DNA of 64,000 nucleotides from Paenibacillus massiliensis subsp. panacisoli DSM 21345. Its GTDB lineage: Bacteria > Bacillota > Bacilli > Paenibacillales > Paenibacillaceae. Positions 37,900 to 46,304 of the stretch are shown here, one piece after another; positions within the stretch are counted from its first letter, which is position 1, and every line of letters begins with the position of its first letter. Location of the stretch: contig NZ_AUFO01000008.1 of assembly GCF_000426545.1 (NCBI RefSeq), positions 292,857 to 356,856 of the forward strand, in the 5' to 3' direction. The notes below the pieces were generated by a model. It was not told the origin of the DNA. It was given only the letters and a program-made list of their open reading frames with translations, and ran no database searches. The position numbers were made by a program, and so were the translations under genes.

Positions 37900-38775
37900 C
37901 TACAGATCCATAATCATAAAAGCGGGTGCTCCAATTAATACAATGACCGTTAACAAGATCAGCGCCATGGGAAACACCAGCTTGGATGATGCCTGCTCCC
38001 CACGAATCCGACTGATCGAGGTCCTTTTGCTCCAAAGTGTCTGAGACAGCTCGTGCAGTGCCATGACAAAATCACTGCCGCCTCTACGCATATTTAACAA
38101 CACCGTTGTGGTGAAGATCGTTACTTCCTGAATGGCACAACGCTTGCTTAACTGCTCAAGAGCTTGCTGAAATGAGTATCCGTTATTCCATTCCCCAATT
38201 GCTTGCTTCAGCTCCTTATACAGTGGATGCTCAGTAACCCCACTCTTCTCGTTCACGCAGTGCAGCATAGCACGCTGTACCGTCTCCCCTGCCCCCACGA
38301 GCAGCATGATCTTCCCCAATAGCTCAGGTAATTCCATGAGAATGGCCTGATCCCTGTTGATCACCTTCGTATGCAAATCTCTGAGCAGCGCAGCAGGAAC
38401 AAGTAAGGCTAGTAGCAGGCTCAAGACAAGCCCCGCAGTGTCTCCACCCGTTATGACTGTTAACAGGCAGCCGAGAGCCAGTATTCCATAGCTATAACTC
38501 ATCAGTTCAGCCAATAGTAGAATTGTTCTCTCCCCAAGCTGATCCATTCCATGCAACTTACCAATCATTCTTTGCAGTCGGAACATCAGAAGTGGACAAC
38601 GCTGAGTCAAGCGCGACGACAGTATTATCCATATAAATGGACCCGACAACCTTTGTAGCCGTAATCCCGGCATTCTGATGCTTTGTATCGAACGATACTT
38701 CTTACCGTGCATTAGGTTCAGCACCACCCAGCCGCCCACTTGCAGAACCAGTACAACCAAGACAAATTCAATCAT
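37900..38775 (-). CDS. tadC: Tad pilus inner-membrane protein TadC
   Basis: The 291-residue type II secretion F-like protein has an N-terminal membrane segment, two central ones and a C-terminal one. The cytoplasmic domain contains ELPELLGKIMLLVGAGETVQRAMLHCV and QEVTIFTTTVLLNMRRGGSDFVMALHELSQTLWSKR. TadB and TadC together form the membrane platform for pilus extension. It lies 20 bp after tadB. Confidence 0.88.
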   Translation of the reverse strand: MIEFVLVVLVLQVGGWVVLNLMHGKKYRSIQSIRMPGLRLQRLSGPFIWIILSSRLTQRCPLLMFRLQRMIGKLHGMDQLGERTILLLAELMSYSYGILALGCLLTVITGGDTAGLVLSLLLALLVPAALLRDLHTKVINRDQAILMELPELLGKIMLLVGAGETVQRAMLHCVNEKSGVTEHPLYKELKQAIGEWNNGYSFQQALEQLSKRCAIQEVTIFTTTVLLNMRRGGSDFVMALHELSQTLWSKRTSISRIRGEQASSKLVFPMALILLTVIVLIGAPAFMIMDL

Positions 38776-38795
38776 GTATTTCCCTTATCCCTTCC

Positions 38796-39653
38796 TCATA
38801 CTTCAATTCTGACGATACGGCTCATCCACATTAGGCATAGCCCCAAGACCAGAAGACATAGTGTAGAAATTATTCTGCCTGCACCGCTATAGAGCGGCTC
38901 CATATAATCCGCGGCAGATAGGTTCATGAACAGTACGAACAGAAACGGGGCTGCGAACATCGCCTTGGCCTCAAATTTTTTCTGGGCAATCATAATTCGG
39001 ATATCCTGTTGAATCTCCAGCTTCTCTCCAATCACGCTAGAAGTTCTGCGCATGACCTCAATTAGGTCTCCACCAGTACGCTTGCAGGTAACGAATACAT
39101 CCGCAAAATTCGTGATATCCTCCATCGCAGCTCGCTGAGCAAAATCCAGCAACGCAGCTTCTACAGGCTCCCCGTACTCCATACGCGCTATAATAATGCC
39201 GAACTCCCGGATAAGATCATTCTCCCCTTCCGGGCTGAGCAGCTTCAGATCCTGAACGGCCTCTCGAAAGCTGTTCTCCACGGATCTGCCCGCAGCCAGA
39301 GAAGATGACAGCGAATATAATGCCTGCTTGAATTGAATACTGAGCGTCGCTCTTCGCCTTGCAAGTAAGAAGCGACTGTACGGTCCAGGGCAGGCTATTG
39401 CACCACTCGCAAGAATTAGAGCTATTAGTGCATGATGATAAAACAAGTAACCTATACCGTAGAGCAGACCACCTGAGAGCACTAAAATAACCCAACGCTG
39501 TCGCTTGGACAGCATATACACTGTATAGCTAGGCAGGATATGTCCTGAAGAATTGTCCGCGGAGGAATCCTCATTTCTATACTCACTTACCTTTTGTCCT
39601 ATTATCTTGTTCTCTCTTGCCCTCCGCTCTTTAGGAAGACGATACAGGCGCAT
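38796..39653 (-). CDS. tadB: Tad pilus inner-membrane protein TadB
   Basis: The 285-residue F-domain protein has IQFKQALYSLSSSLAAGRSVENSFREAVQDL and FADVFVTCKRTGGDLIEVMRRTSSVIGEK, with membrane segments near residues 52-90 and at the C terminus. Its 5' end overlaps tadA by 23 bp, an arrangement that suggests coupled translation. Confidence 0.88.
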   Translation of the reverse strand: MRLYRLPKERRARENKIIGQKVSEYRNEDSSADNSSGHILPSYTVYMLSKRQRWVILVLSGGLLYGIGYLFYHHALIALILASGAIACPGPYSRFLLARRRATLSIQFKQALYSLSSSLAAGRSVENSFREAVQDLKLLSPEGENDLIREFGIIIARMEYGEPVEAALLDFAQRAAMEDITNFADVFVTCKRTGGDLIEVMRRTSSVIGEKLEIQQDIRIMIAQKKFEAKAMFAAPFLFVLFMNLSAADYMEPLYSGAGRIISTLCLLVLGLCLMWMSRIVRIEV

Positions 39654-40893
39654 AAGTCTTCTCCCCCAAGACCACAGGGATTTCGAATCCGGACATCACT
39701 AACTTGTCTACATGCACCATTCCGTCCCCACAAGGCGCCCAGTGTCCTGTAATACGTCCATCCATCTCCCCATCAATCTGAAATTTGTACAACGGATTCA
39801 GCTCCACCTCTCCATCTCTTACGCCCACGACCTCAGTAATCTCCATCACGCGCCGTGAACGGTCCCTAAGTCTGGATAAATGGACGATAATATCAATCGA
39901 CGAGCCAATCTGCTGCCGAACTACACTCAGCGGAAGCTCTGCTCCACTAAGCACCATGGTCTCCAAACGGCTGATCATATCGTGTATATTGTTACCGTGG
40001 CCGGTGGACAAGGAACCATCGTGTCCAGTATTCATAGCCTGCAGCATGTCCAGCGCCTCGGCGCCACGCACCTCACCGACTACAATTCGATTCGGGCGCA
40101 TCCGGAGCGAGGCTCGAATCAGATCACGGATGGATATGGCACCCTTCCCCTCTGTATTGGCATTTCTAGTCTCCAAGGACACCAGATTCGGGACAGTGAC
40201 AATCTTCAGTTCAGCCGAATCCTCAATCGTAATGATCCGTTCATCTGCTGGAATATACTGAGACAGCGCGTTGAGAAAAGTCGTCTTCCCTGACCCGGTT
40301 CCCCCACTGATGAAGATGTTGTATTTACTTCTTACAAGTAGCTTCAACAATTCTACGGTCTGTTCATCCAGTGCATGAAGCCCGATTAAGTCCGTCATAG
40401 TCAAAGGACGATCAGGGAACTTTCTGATCGTTAACGTTGGCCCCTTCAAGGCCACCGGTGGCAGGACAATGTTCACACGAGAACCGTCACGGAGCCGTGC
40501 ATCCACAATCGGAGACGATTCGTTCACAATGCGGTTGACTCCCGCCACAATCGTCTGAATAATATCCTCCAGCCTCTCTCTGGACTCAAAAGCCACAGGC
40601 ACCTGGATGATCTCCCCGCTCTGCTCCACAAAAATTTCACGGTGACTATTGATCATAATCTCCGAAATACAAGGATCATCCACGAGCGGCTGCAGCACAT
40701 CAAGTCCCCGGAAGGAATCAAAAATGCGACGCACAAGCCTGTATTTCTCTCGTGAGGTCAGTTCATCCAGCTGACGATCTTGCAGAATTCGGCGTTCAAT
40801 CTGCTCCATAAGCTCCTGATCATCGAGGGATGAGATGACATTCAGTCCTGTACGGATGTCATTGCGAAGCGCTAGAAATGTCTCTTCGTTCAT
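39631..40893 (-). CDS. tadA: Pilus assembly ATPase TadA/CpaF
   Basis: The secretion ATPase (420 aa from the ATG at 40893, with AAAGGAGA upstream) powers Tad pilus assembly. It shows Walker A SGGTGSGKTTFLNAL, the Asp box region ITIEDSAELKI, Walker B RIVVGEVRGAEALDMLQAMNTGHDGSLSTGHGN and the CpaF N-terminal domain with IMINSHREIFVEQSG. Confidence 0.93.
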   Translation of the reverse strand: MNEETFLALRNDIRTGLNVISSLDDQELMEQIERRILQDRQLDELTSREKYRLVRRIFDSFRGLDVLQPLVDDPCISEIMINSHREIFVEQSGEIIQVPVAFESRERLEDIIQTIVAGVNRIVNESSPIVDARLRDGSRVNIVLPPVALKGPTLTIRKFPDRPLTMTDLIGLHALDEQTVELLKLLVRSKYNIFISGGTGSGKTTFLNALSQYIPADERIITIEDSAELKIVTVPNLVSLETRNANTEGKGAISIRDLIRASLRMRPNRIVVGEVRGAEALDMLQAMNTGHDGSLSTGHGNNIHDMISRLETMVLSGAELPLSVVRQQIGSSIDIIVHLSRLRDRSRRVMEITEVVGVRDGEVELNPLYKFQIDGEMDGRITGHWAPCGDGMVHVDKLVMSGFEIPVVLGEKTYAPVSSS

Positions 40894-41043
40894 ATCCGTT
40901 CTCCTTTCTTCGCCGTATTCTCTTCCATGCATTCCCTTGGTGGCAGGCATTCATATCGCCCTGCTATGCCTTGTACACTCACCATTAGTCGCTAGTAATC
41001 CTCACTTATCGTCACCATCATCCCAGCAGCACTCATCAGCATT

Positions 41044-42174
41044 CTATAGCTCATCCCCGAGTATGGCTCCACAAAGCAACCTCACCTCTCGCTGGAAAAT
41101 AGGTGAGCTAAGCAGCAGCTCATCCAGCTGCATCTGCTTCCAGGAGGGAATATACGGAAGGTAACCTGACAGCTTTATAGGAGCAGGAGGTGTATTTGCC
41201 AATTCCCCCATATACCGATTCACGACAAAGTGTGCCTTGCTCATCCAGCCCTCGTAGGCAGATGAGTACTCCTTGTGGAGCAGCTCCAGCCACAGCATAC
41301 ATTTATGCATGGAGAGCAATTCGTCATTCAACAGCCAGATTAATTCATCACTTCTGTCCAATACACCCTGCAAGCGTCCGTTCAGCTCAGTAGAAGCATC
41401 AATGACAAGGACATCATAGCCGCCACCATCCACAATTGCCTGAATTAGCGCAGACGTCTCCTGCGTATCCATCTCAAGCACCTCTTTGCGATTGGCAAGA
41501 GGAGCGAATACATCAGCCTTCAGCACGGAGTGCCGCATCGCGTACTCTTGAATCGGAAGAATACTCGAGTTCTGTTTATGGCGTTCATCCTTGCCAGACC
41601 TGAGATCGTACAGCAATCTTGATAAGCCCCTTCCAGCAGCTTCTCCCTGGCCGTGAAATAACGAGCTCGAATCCAACGTCTCCAGATTCAGATAGAACAC
41701 AGAATAGCCGGCTCCGCCTAACTGCTTGACCATGTTCAGGGCGGTCGTCGTCTTCCCCGTCCCTCCGCTTGCCGAGATTATGCCCATCGTAAGTGTTCCC
41801 TCACGGATACGCCTGCTCGTGACTGCAGCTTGTAGTCTGCCTGCATCTAATATTTTCTCCAGCAATCGGGGCAACGGCTGATACATGGCAATACCCGCTC
41901 TTCCGTCCACAGTGGCTCCGTGCTCACTTAACAGCAAGAGCGGGTATTCACAATCCATATAGCCATTCCATGAGTCCAGAAATGCCTGCTCCGCCACTAC
42001 GACATCTGGCAGCCTTCTGTTCAATGACGATTCCTCCATAAATTGCGCAAAGGACTCCGACTGTGAGAAAGCCGTAATCCGCAGCTGCCTGCTGTACTCA
42101 CTTCCGTGCAGATAATCCAACAATGGCTCAATGTACTCACGATTCTCCGTGGCAAGTACGGCTGTAATCGACAT
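41044..42174 (-). CDS. tadZ: Tad pilus localisation ATPase TadZ/CpaE-like
   Basis: The 376-residue protein has an N-terminal receiver-like domain (about residues 1-120), then a MinD/ParA-like domain starting LTMGIISASGGTGKTTTALNMVKQLG. The P-loop reads SASGGTGKTT, so the deviant Walker A lysine (KGGxGKT) is replaced by Ser. VLVIDASTELNGRL forms the Walker B region. TadZ proteins position the pilus. First gene of the operon; the ATG at 42174 is preferred to a TTG just upstream. A 150-bp gap without a gene separates it from tadA. Confidence 0.85.
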   Translation of the reverse strand: MSITAVLATENREYIEPLLDYLHGSEYSRQLRITAFSQSESFAQFMEESSLNRRLPDVVVAEQAFLDSWNGYMDCEYPLLLLSEHGATVDGRAGIAMYQPLPRLLEKILDAGRLQAAVTSRRIREGTLTMGIISASGGTGKTTTALNMVKQLGGAGYSVFYLNLETLDSSSLFHGQGEAAGRGLSRLLYDLRSGKDERHKQNSSILPIQEYAMRHSVLKADVFAPLANRKEVLEMDTQETSALIQAIVDGGGYDVLVIDASTELNGRLQGVLDRSDELIWLLNDELLSMHKCMLWLELLHKEYSSAYEGWMSKAHFVVNRYMGELANTPPAPIKLSGYLPYIPSWKQMQLDELLLSSPIFQREVRLLCGAILGDEL

Positions 42175-42209
42175 CAAATAGCATCACATCCCTTCCGTTC
42201 CACGAACGC

Positions 42210-42262
42210 AAAAAAGCACCGTCCATCCATCGCTATACAGCCAATGGTGAACGGTGCTTCCG
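42210..42262 (-). terminator. Intrinsic terminator in the tad operon leader
   Basis: AAGCACCGT pairs with ACGGTGCTT across a 33-nt loop on the minus strand and is followed by TTTT. It lies 35 bp upstream of tadZ with no minus-strand gene before it, so it may act as an attenuator of the pilus operon. On the plus strand the tail is poor. Confidence 0.7.
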
Positions 42263-42353
42263 TTACGTTCTATATTTTTACAGGTATGTTATCATAGATA
42301 TGAGCTACAGGCAACTTTTTTCTGAACCACAGCTAACGAAAGGAGGACTCCGC

Positions 42354-43091
42354 TTGTCCAGACATTTACGGCTGATCGCCGTTATAGCAGCTCTGTCAGG
42401 CTGCCTGCTGCTGCTTAGCGCCTGCGCGAGGGGAGCAGCACATGTGACGGTCAATCGGGACAACAGCACTGATCTCGAGGCCTTTGTCAGCATCAGTGAC
42501 CAGGCTCTGCAGACCTTGAATTTCCCAGACGCGCTGAGCATCATCACCAGGTTGCTGGAGCCTTACGAGATCGAGGTGAAGGAACTGCAGGAGGCAGGAA
42601 GACAAGGACTTGAATTCAGACGACATTTTGCAACTGAGCAACGTACGGATAGCACGACTACCACAGGAGCCGAGCCTTTACCACCAGGTCTGTCTTTTAC
42701 ACGTCTGGAGACGGGCCACCTGTTCACGACCGAATATGACATACAGGCTCAAGCGGATCTGATGAAGTTCATTAGTGGCGGGGGCCTGGAATCATGGACC
42801 CAGCGTATCCAGAGCATGAATTTCCTGACCAAGCGACTGCTCGACAATCAGCTCGATCTGTCCTTTAGCCTGACTCTTCCTATTAAGCCACTGACCCATA
42901 ATGCAGATCATGTATCCCCGGACGGCAAGACGCTTACTTGGGATATATCCCTGCTCCAGCCCAATACGGTAAATGTGGTCGTCAAGGCCCCCAATATCCA
43001 GCGTATAGCATGGACAGCAGGCCTTGGCATCGTTCTATTGGCCTTGGTATTCTGGCTGCTACGCAGACGTCTTACAAAAAACGCTTCCTGA
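42354..43091 (+). CDS. DUF3153-type lipoprotein
   Basis: The 245-residue protein begins with a signal ending LLLLSAC (lipobox). An extracytoplasmic domain of about 190 residues follows (TVNRDNSTDLEAFVSISDQAL...), then a C-terminal membrane segment (AGLGIVLLALVFWLL) and a basic tail. This layout matches the LppM-like DUF3153 family; its function is unknown. TTG at 42354 has AAAGGAGG 7 nt upstream and is clearly better than the in-frame start at 42300. The 3' end overlaps the convergent DCC gene by 20 bp. Confidence 0.75.
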   Translation: MSRHLRLIAVIAALSGCLLLLSACARGAAHVTVNRDNSTDLEAFVSISDQALQTLNFPDALSIITRLLEPYEIEVKELQEAGRQGLEFRRHFATEQRTDSTTTTGAEPLPPGLSFTRLETGHLFTTEYDIQAQADLMKFISGGGLESWTQRIQSMNFLTKRLLDNQLDLSFSLTLPIKPLTHNADHVSPDGKTLTWDISLLQPNTVNVVVKAPNIQRIAWTAGLGIVLLALVFWLLRRRLTKNAS

Positions 43092-43536
43092 TCTCCGGCG
43101 CGGGCATCTGGCAATAATCGTCCTTGGCTTTGCCGAACCAGCGATACCGATTGCGGGCAAAATACCGATACATTGCATCCCGTAGCGGCCCAGGAATCAG
43201 AATGAAGACATACATCATTGCAAGGGGCGAGCGAAGTCTTCTAGCTATTCTAAGCGCTGCTGTAGAGCGAGTGTAATAGCGTGCTTGTTCGATAAGGACA
43301 AGTGTATCAAGGGCCTGAGCTGATATTCCTCCAGCCTGCAGCAGCTGCTCACCACGTTCAGATTGCAGAGAAGCGAATTTGAAGTATCCCTTTGGGTCCC
43401 GTGCAATGATGAACCGCGTTGCCCCCTGGCAAAAATGACATATTCCATCAATGAGCACGATAGCGGATGAAGCAGATAACTGTACAAGCTCCTGCTCCTC
43501 CGCCGATGTAGGCACCTCAGGCGAGGTTTTTGTCAT
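43072..43536 (-). CDS. DCC-family (DUF393) thiol-disulfide oxidoreductase-like protein
   Basis: The 154-residue protein has the family motif IDGICHFCQG (about residues 30-39) with the CxxC pair, then YFKFASLQSERG and ALRIARRLRSPLAMMYVF. The DCC family is named for its Asp-Cys-Cys motif and is thought to be redox-active. AAAGGAGG precedes the ATG. Confidence 0.85.
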   Translation of the reverse strand: MTKTSPEVPTSAEEQELVQLSASSAIVLIDGICHFCQGATRFIIARDPKGYFKFASLQSERGEQLLQAGGISAQALDTLVLIEQARYYTRSTAALRIARRLRSPLAMMYVFILIPGPLRDAMYRYFARNRYRWFGKAKDDYCQMPAPEIRKRFL

Positions 43537-43594
43537 GGGAATCCCTCCTTTTGCACCAGACTGTTATGGAATAATCCACACACAAATTATAGTA

Positions 43595-43626
43595 CAAAAA
43601 AACACCGTAATCCTCATCACGGCGTC
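43595..43626 (-). terminator. Intrinsic terminator after the 43714-43995 gene
   Basis: ACGCCGT pairs with ACGGTGT on the minus strand, followed by TTTTTTT. Confidence 0.75.
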
Positions 43627-43713
43627 TTGATGGGCAATCCTCACACACATCGTAAGATGTCTGAAATGCGAATTGCTTCATACATTCTATAGTTCTCTCG
43701 CGCGCACTCCTGC

Positions 43714-43995
43714 TTATTCGGCAGCAGCCTTCTCAAGCCAGTTATGATCGTGCAGTTGCTGTCCCAGTTCTCCCTTGAACTGATCCATGCATTTGCAAAT
43801 GAAATCCTTCCGGCAGACAGGACAAGGTGTTCTTAGCAAACGGCTGATGTTAGTCATTGTCCATTCCGGATGACGCTGATAGAAGACACGACATTCAGTT
43901 CCGTCTTCGAGGTACATCATAAATTCATAGAGCCCTTCGTTCTCGTTACTGCTGGCTTTTGTAAAGTTGACAATATTCGGTCTGTAAGAAGACAT
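43714..43995 (-). CDS. Small Cys-rich hypothetical protein, 93 aa
   Basis: I do not recognise the family. The protein starts MSSYRPNIVNFTKASSNENEG, then EFMMYLEDGTECRVFYQRHP, and carries a Cys cluster CPVCRKDFICKC (about residues 59-70) that may bind zinc. AGGTGATG precedes the ATG at 43995. It has its own terminator, so it is probably monocistronic. Confidence 0.65.
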   Translation of the reverse strand: MSSYRPNIVNFTKASSNENEGLYEFMMYLEDGTECRVFYQRHPEWTMTNISRLLRTPCPVCRKDFICKCMDQFKGELGQQLHDHNWLEKAAAE

Positions 43996-44092
43996 AACAT
44001 CACCTGTGTTCTCAAATTTGTTCAGCAAAAACCTGAATCACCTAAGTCATATTAAAGAATTTTCACTTTGATGTCAAATACAAACGACGACA

Positions 44093-44123
44093 AAAGGGCT
44101 GACAGATAGCCCTGCCAGCCCTT
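44093..44123 (-). terminator. Intrinsic terminator after the Rieske oxygenase gene
   Basis: AAGGGCTG pairs with CAGCCCTT on the minus strand, then TTGTCGTCG. It lies about 78 bp past the stop codon. Confidence 0.7.
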
Positions 44124-44200
44124 GATTATGCACAGATCACTCCAATATTACATGTGCAATTGCATCTATATGATTGACCACTGCTAGGAGAGATAACGAA

Positions 44201-45265
44201 TTATGATGTATAATTCCGACCCAGGCCAAGCTCCGTCAAAAGCTGGCGGTAGGCGATTGAAGTACGGTCTGCTGGAATGTGTGCCTCCGCATGAAGATCC
44301 AGCGGCAGATCCTCCGGTGTCTGGGATTCCACCATTTCCCTGTCCTCATCAAATACCTGCAAATTGAAACGGATCGTGTCCTCGATCGGGGCCTCTTTAT
44401 CAAAATTACGGGCGATAGGGCAAAACAATCGGGTGTACCTCGCAGACACCGGGGATGCGCAATTCAGAATCCTCAGTCTTCCTTCCTCAGGAAAATAGAC
44501 GGTGAGCGAAGCAGCAAATGGCGGAAAGACCCGAAATTCCCTTAACCACTGGAAGCCCTCTGGCGCTGCATTCATCTGCCCTTTTCCATAGTTGCTCACC
44601 GTACTCCAATATTCGGCAATCAGTTCGTTACCATCGCGCTTGACCGTGTACTGCGGCACCTCGGTATTATTACGATCACCAAAGGTCTCGGTGTGTACAT
44701 ATGCAAAATGGGATACGTCCAGGAATCCCTCCATTTGCCGCCCCGCCGAGCCCGCAATGTCGAATGGCGGAGGCAGAATCTGAATATAATCGGGATCATC
44801 CCACGCCGGAAAATCAGGAATTAATTCCTCTCCGCCGCCTCCGAGCGTAGTCCAGACCAGACCATAGCGTTCCACCGAAGGGTAGACGATCAGCTTCAGC
44901 TTCGGAGAGATTTTAGCAGCAGGATGGGCAGGAACCGCCGTACATTTCCCTTCACAATTATATCGAAAGCCGTGATACGGACACACAATCTCTCCATTTT
45001 GCATCCAGCCCTTGCTGAGCGGTGCTCCTCGATGGAAGCACAGATCTCTCGCCACCACCACTTTGTCACCACTGCGGTATAAGACCAGCTTCATGTCTAG
45101 CAGCTTGGCAGCGAGCGGCTGATCAGTTACCTCACTTGCATGAGCTACCGGGTACCAATATGGAGACAGCACCCTCCAATCCTCCGCGGAAAACGTACAA
45201 TCACGAGGAAGCTCAGGAGCAGAGGACGTCCGGGCAACAGACAATGAATTAGGATTACTACTCAT
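44201..45265 (-). CDS. Rieske non-heme iron oxygenase, alpha-subunit type
   Basis: The 354-residue protein has an N-terminal Rieske domain binding a [2Fe-2S] cluster through LCFHRGAPLSKGW and IVCPYHGFRYN (CxH ... CxxH, about residues 75-103). A catalytic domain follows with the iron motif DVSHFAYVH (D-x2-H-x4-H, about residues 187-195). It belongs with ring-hydroxylating or demethylating oxygenases of the VanA/TsaM type. No reductase or ferredoxin gene is adjacent, so it must borrow electrons from a partner encoded elsewhere. The substrate is unknown. ATG at 45265 with AAGAAGGTG upstream. Confidence 0.88.
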   Translation of the reverse strand: MSSNPNSLSVARTSSAPELPRDCTFSAEDWRVLSPYWYPVAHASEVTDQPLAAKLLDMKLVLYRSGDKVVVARDLCFHRGAPLSKGWMQNGEIVCPYHGFRYNCEGKCTAVPAHPAAKISPKLKLIVYPSVERYGLVWTTLGGGGEELIPDFPAWDDPDYIQILPPPFDIAGSAGRQMEGFLDVSHFAYVHTETFGDRNNTEVPQYTVKRDGNELIAEYWSTVSNYGKGQMNAAPEGFQWLREFRVFPPFAASLTVYFPEEGRLRILNCASPVSARYTRLFCPIARNFDKEAPIEDTIRFNLQVFDEDREMVESQTPEDLPLDLHAEAHIPADRTSIAYRQLLTELGLGRNYTS

Positions 45266-45582
45266 AAACACACCTTCTTTGGTCGAATTTACACAAAGGC
45301 CTCTATTTTATGGCGGGCTCTGCTTTCGTAAAAACATGGACGCTCTTCATCAGAATGTGAATTAAACTCACTTGATAATCATCAATTAACACTTAATATG
45401 TATACAATTTCAATAGTGGACATCCTATTTTTGTATGAACTCACAAAAAGACAAGTTTATTTTCCATATGATGATAAACGGATATCATTTTATGTAAGCA
45501 TTGCTTCTTTAGTTGCTTGCTACTTCTCTACTTTTATATAAATGTGATGTCCTACTTTATGCGTATGCAGCACGATAGACAC

Positions 45583-45626
45583 ACAAAAAAAGCGTAGACC
45601 AGAGCTGTTGCCCCGGCCTACGCTTT
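45583..45626 (-). terminator. Intrinsic terminator after ohr
   Basis: AAGCGTAG pairs with CTACGCTT on the minus strand, followed by TTTTTG. The rest of the 375-bp gap before the Rieske gene is AT-rich and holds the Rieske upstream region; I see no gene in it. Confidence 0.85.
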
Positions 45627-45640
45627 CTTGAATCCGAGCT

Positions 45641-46060
45641 TTAGACCACTTCCAGTTCAACCTCAATGTTCCCGCGAGTCGCCTTGGAATATGGACAGAA
45701 TGCATGTGCATCCCTCGCCAGCTTCTCTGCCTGCTCCCGTTCTATACCTGGAAGCTTGACCTCCAGTCGTACAGCGAGACGGAAGCCTCCGTCGGCTGGA
45801 TCTTTCCCTATAGACACATGGCTCGTAACCTCAGAGTTCTCCAGCTTGACCCCCGCTTTTCTGGCCACATTGGCCAAAGCACTCTCATAGCAAGCTCCGT
45901 GCCCTGCTGCGAAAAGCTGCTCAGGATTCGTACCGTTGCCTCCGCCTCCACCCAATTCCTTAGGCATACTCAGATCGTGCTTCAACACACCATCGGAAGA
46001 AGCGACATGTCCAGTCCGACCACCGTGTACCATTGCTGTTGCTGTATATAATGCGTCCAT
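45641..46060 (-). CDS. ohr: Organic hydroperoxide resistance protein Ohr
   Basis: Ohr reduces organic peroxides using two Cys. The 139-residue protein has C57 in AAGHGACYESAL and C122 in HAFCPYSKATRGN, with the conserved Arg (R15) and Glu (E47) near the active site. This matches Ohr rather than OsmC. Its neighbours include a glutathione peroxidase gene, though that is on the other strand. No clear OhrR box was found. Confidence 0.93.
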   Translation of the reverse strand: MDALYTATAMVHGGRTGHVASSDGVLKHDLSMPKELGGGGGNGTNPEQLFAAGHGACYESALANVARKAGVKLENSEVTSHVSIGKDPADGGFRLAVRLEVKLPGIEREQAEKLARDAHAFCPYSKATRGNIEVELEVV

Positions 46061-46217
46061 TCCAATCTCTCCTTTAGCCTAGATAGTGTAGTAATGCAGG
46101 TAGGTTGCCCTCTCTATATTTCCTTTAAACTTCTCACCATAAATGAAACGTCTATCACAACGTTGCCTCAAGTCTTCGTTAATACGCCCCATTTGCCTCC
46201 AGACACAAAAGTTGCAC

Positions 46218-46245
46218 TAGACAAAAATATTTGAAAGAGTACAAT
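46218..46245 (+). promoter_or_regulatory. Probable mntH promoter
   Basis: TAGACA (46218-46223) and TACAAT (46240-46245) are 16 bp apart. Between it and mntH lies AAGGAGATG followed by a 4-codon ATG frame (46263-46277), which may be a leader peptide. No recognisable MntR box was found. Confidence 0.5.
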
Positions 46246-46304
46246 GTAAGGAGATGAAACTGATGAAAATCAATTGACTTTGTACAATACATGAGGTGAT
46301 AGAA

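Noticed and set aside
42210..42262. c-di-GMP riboswitch ahead of the Tad operon
   Set aside because: Only the terminator is clear; I could not find the aptamer consensus by eye, so I report the terminator alone.
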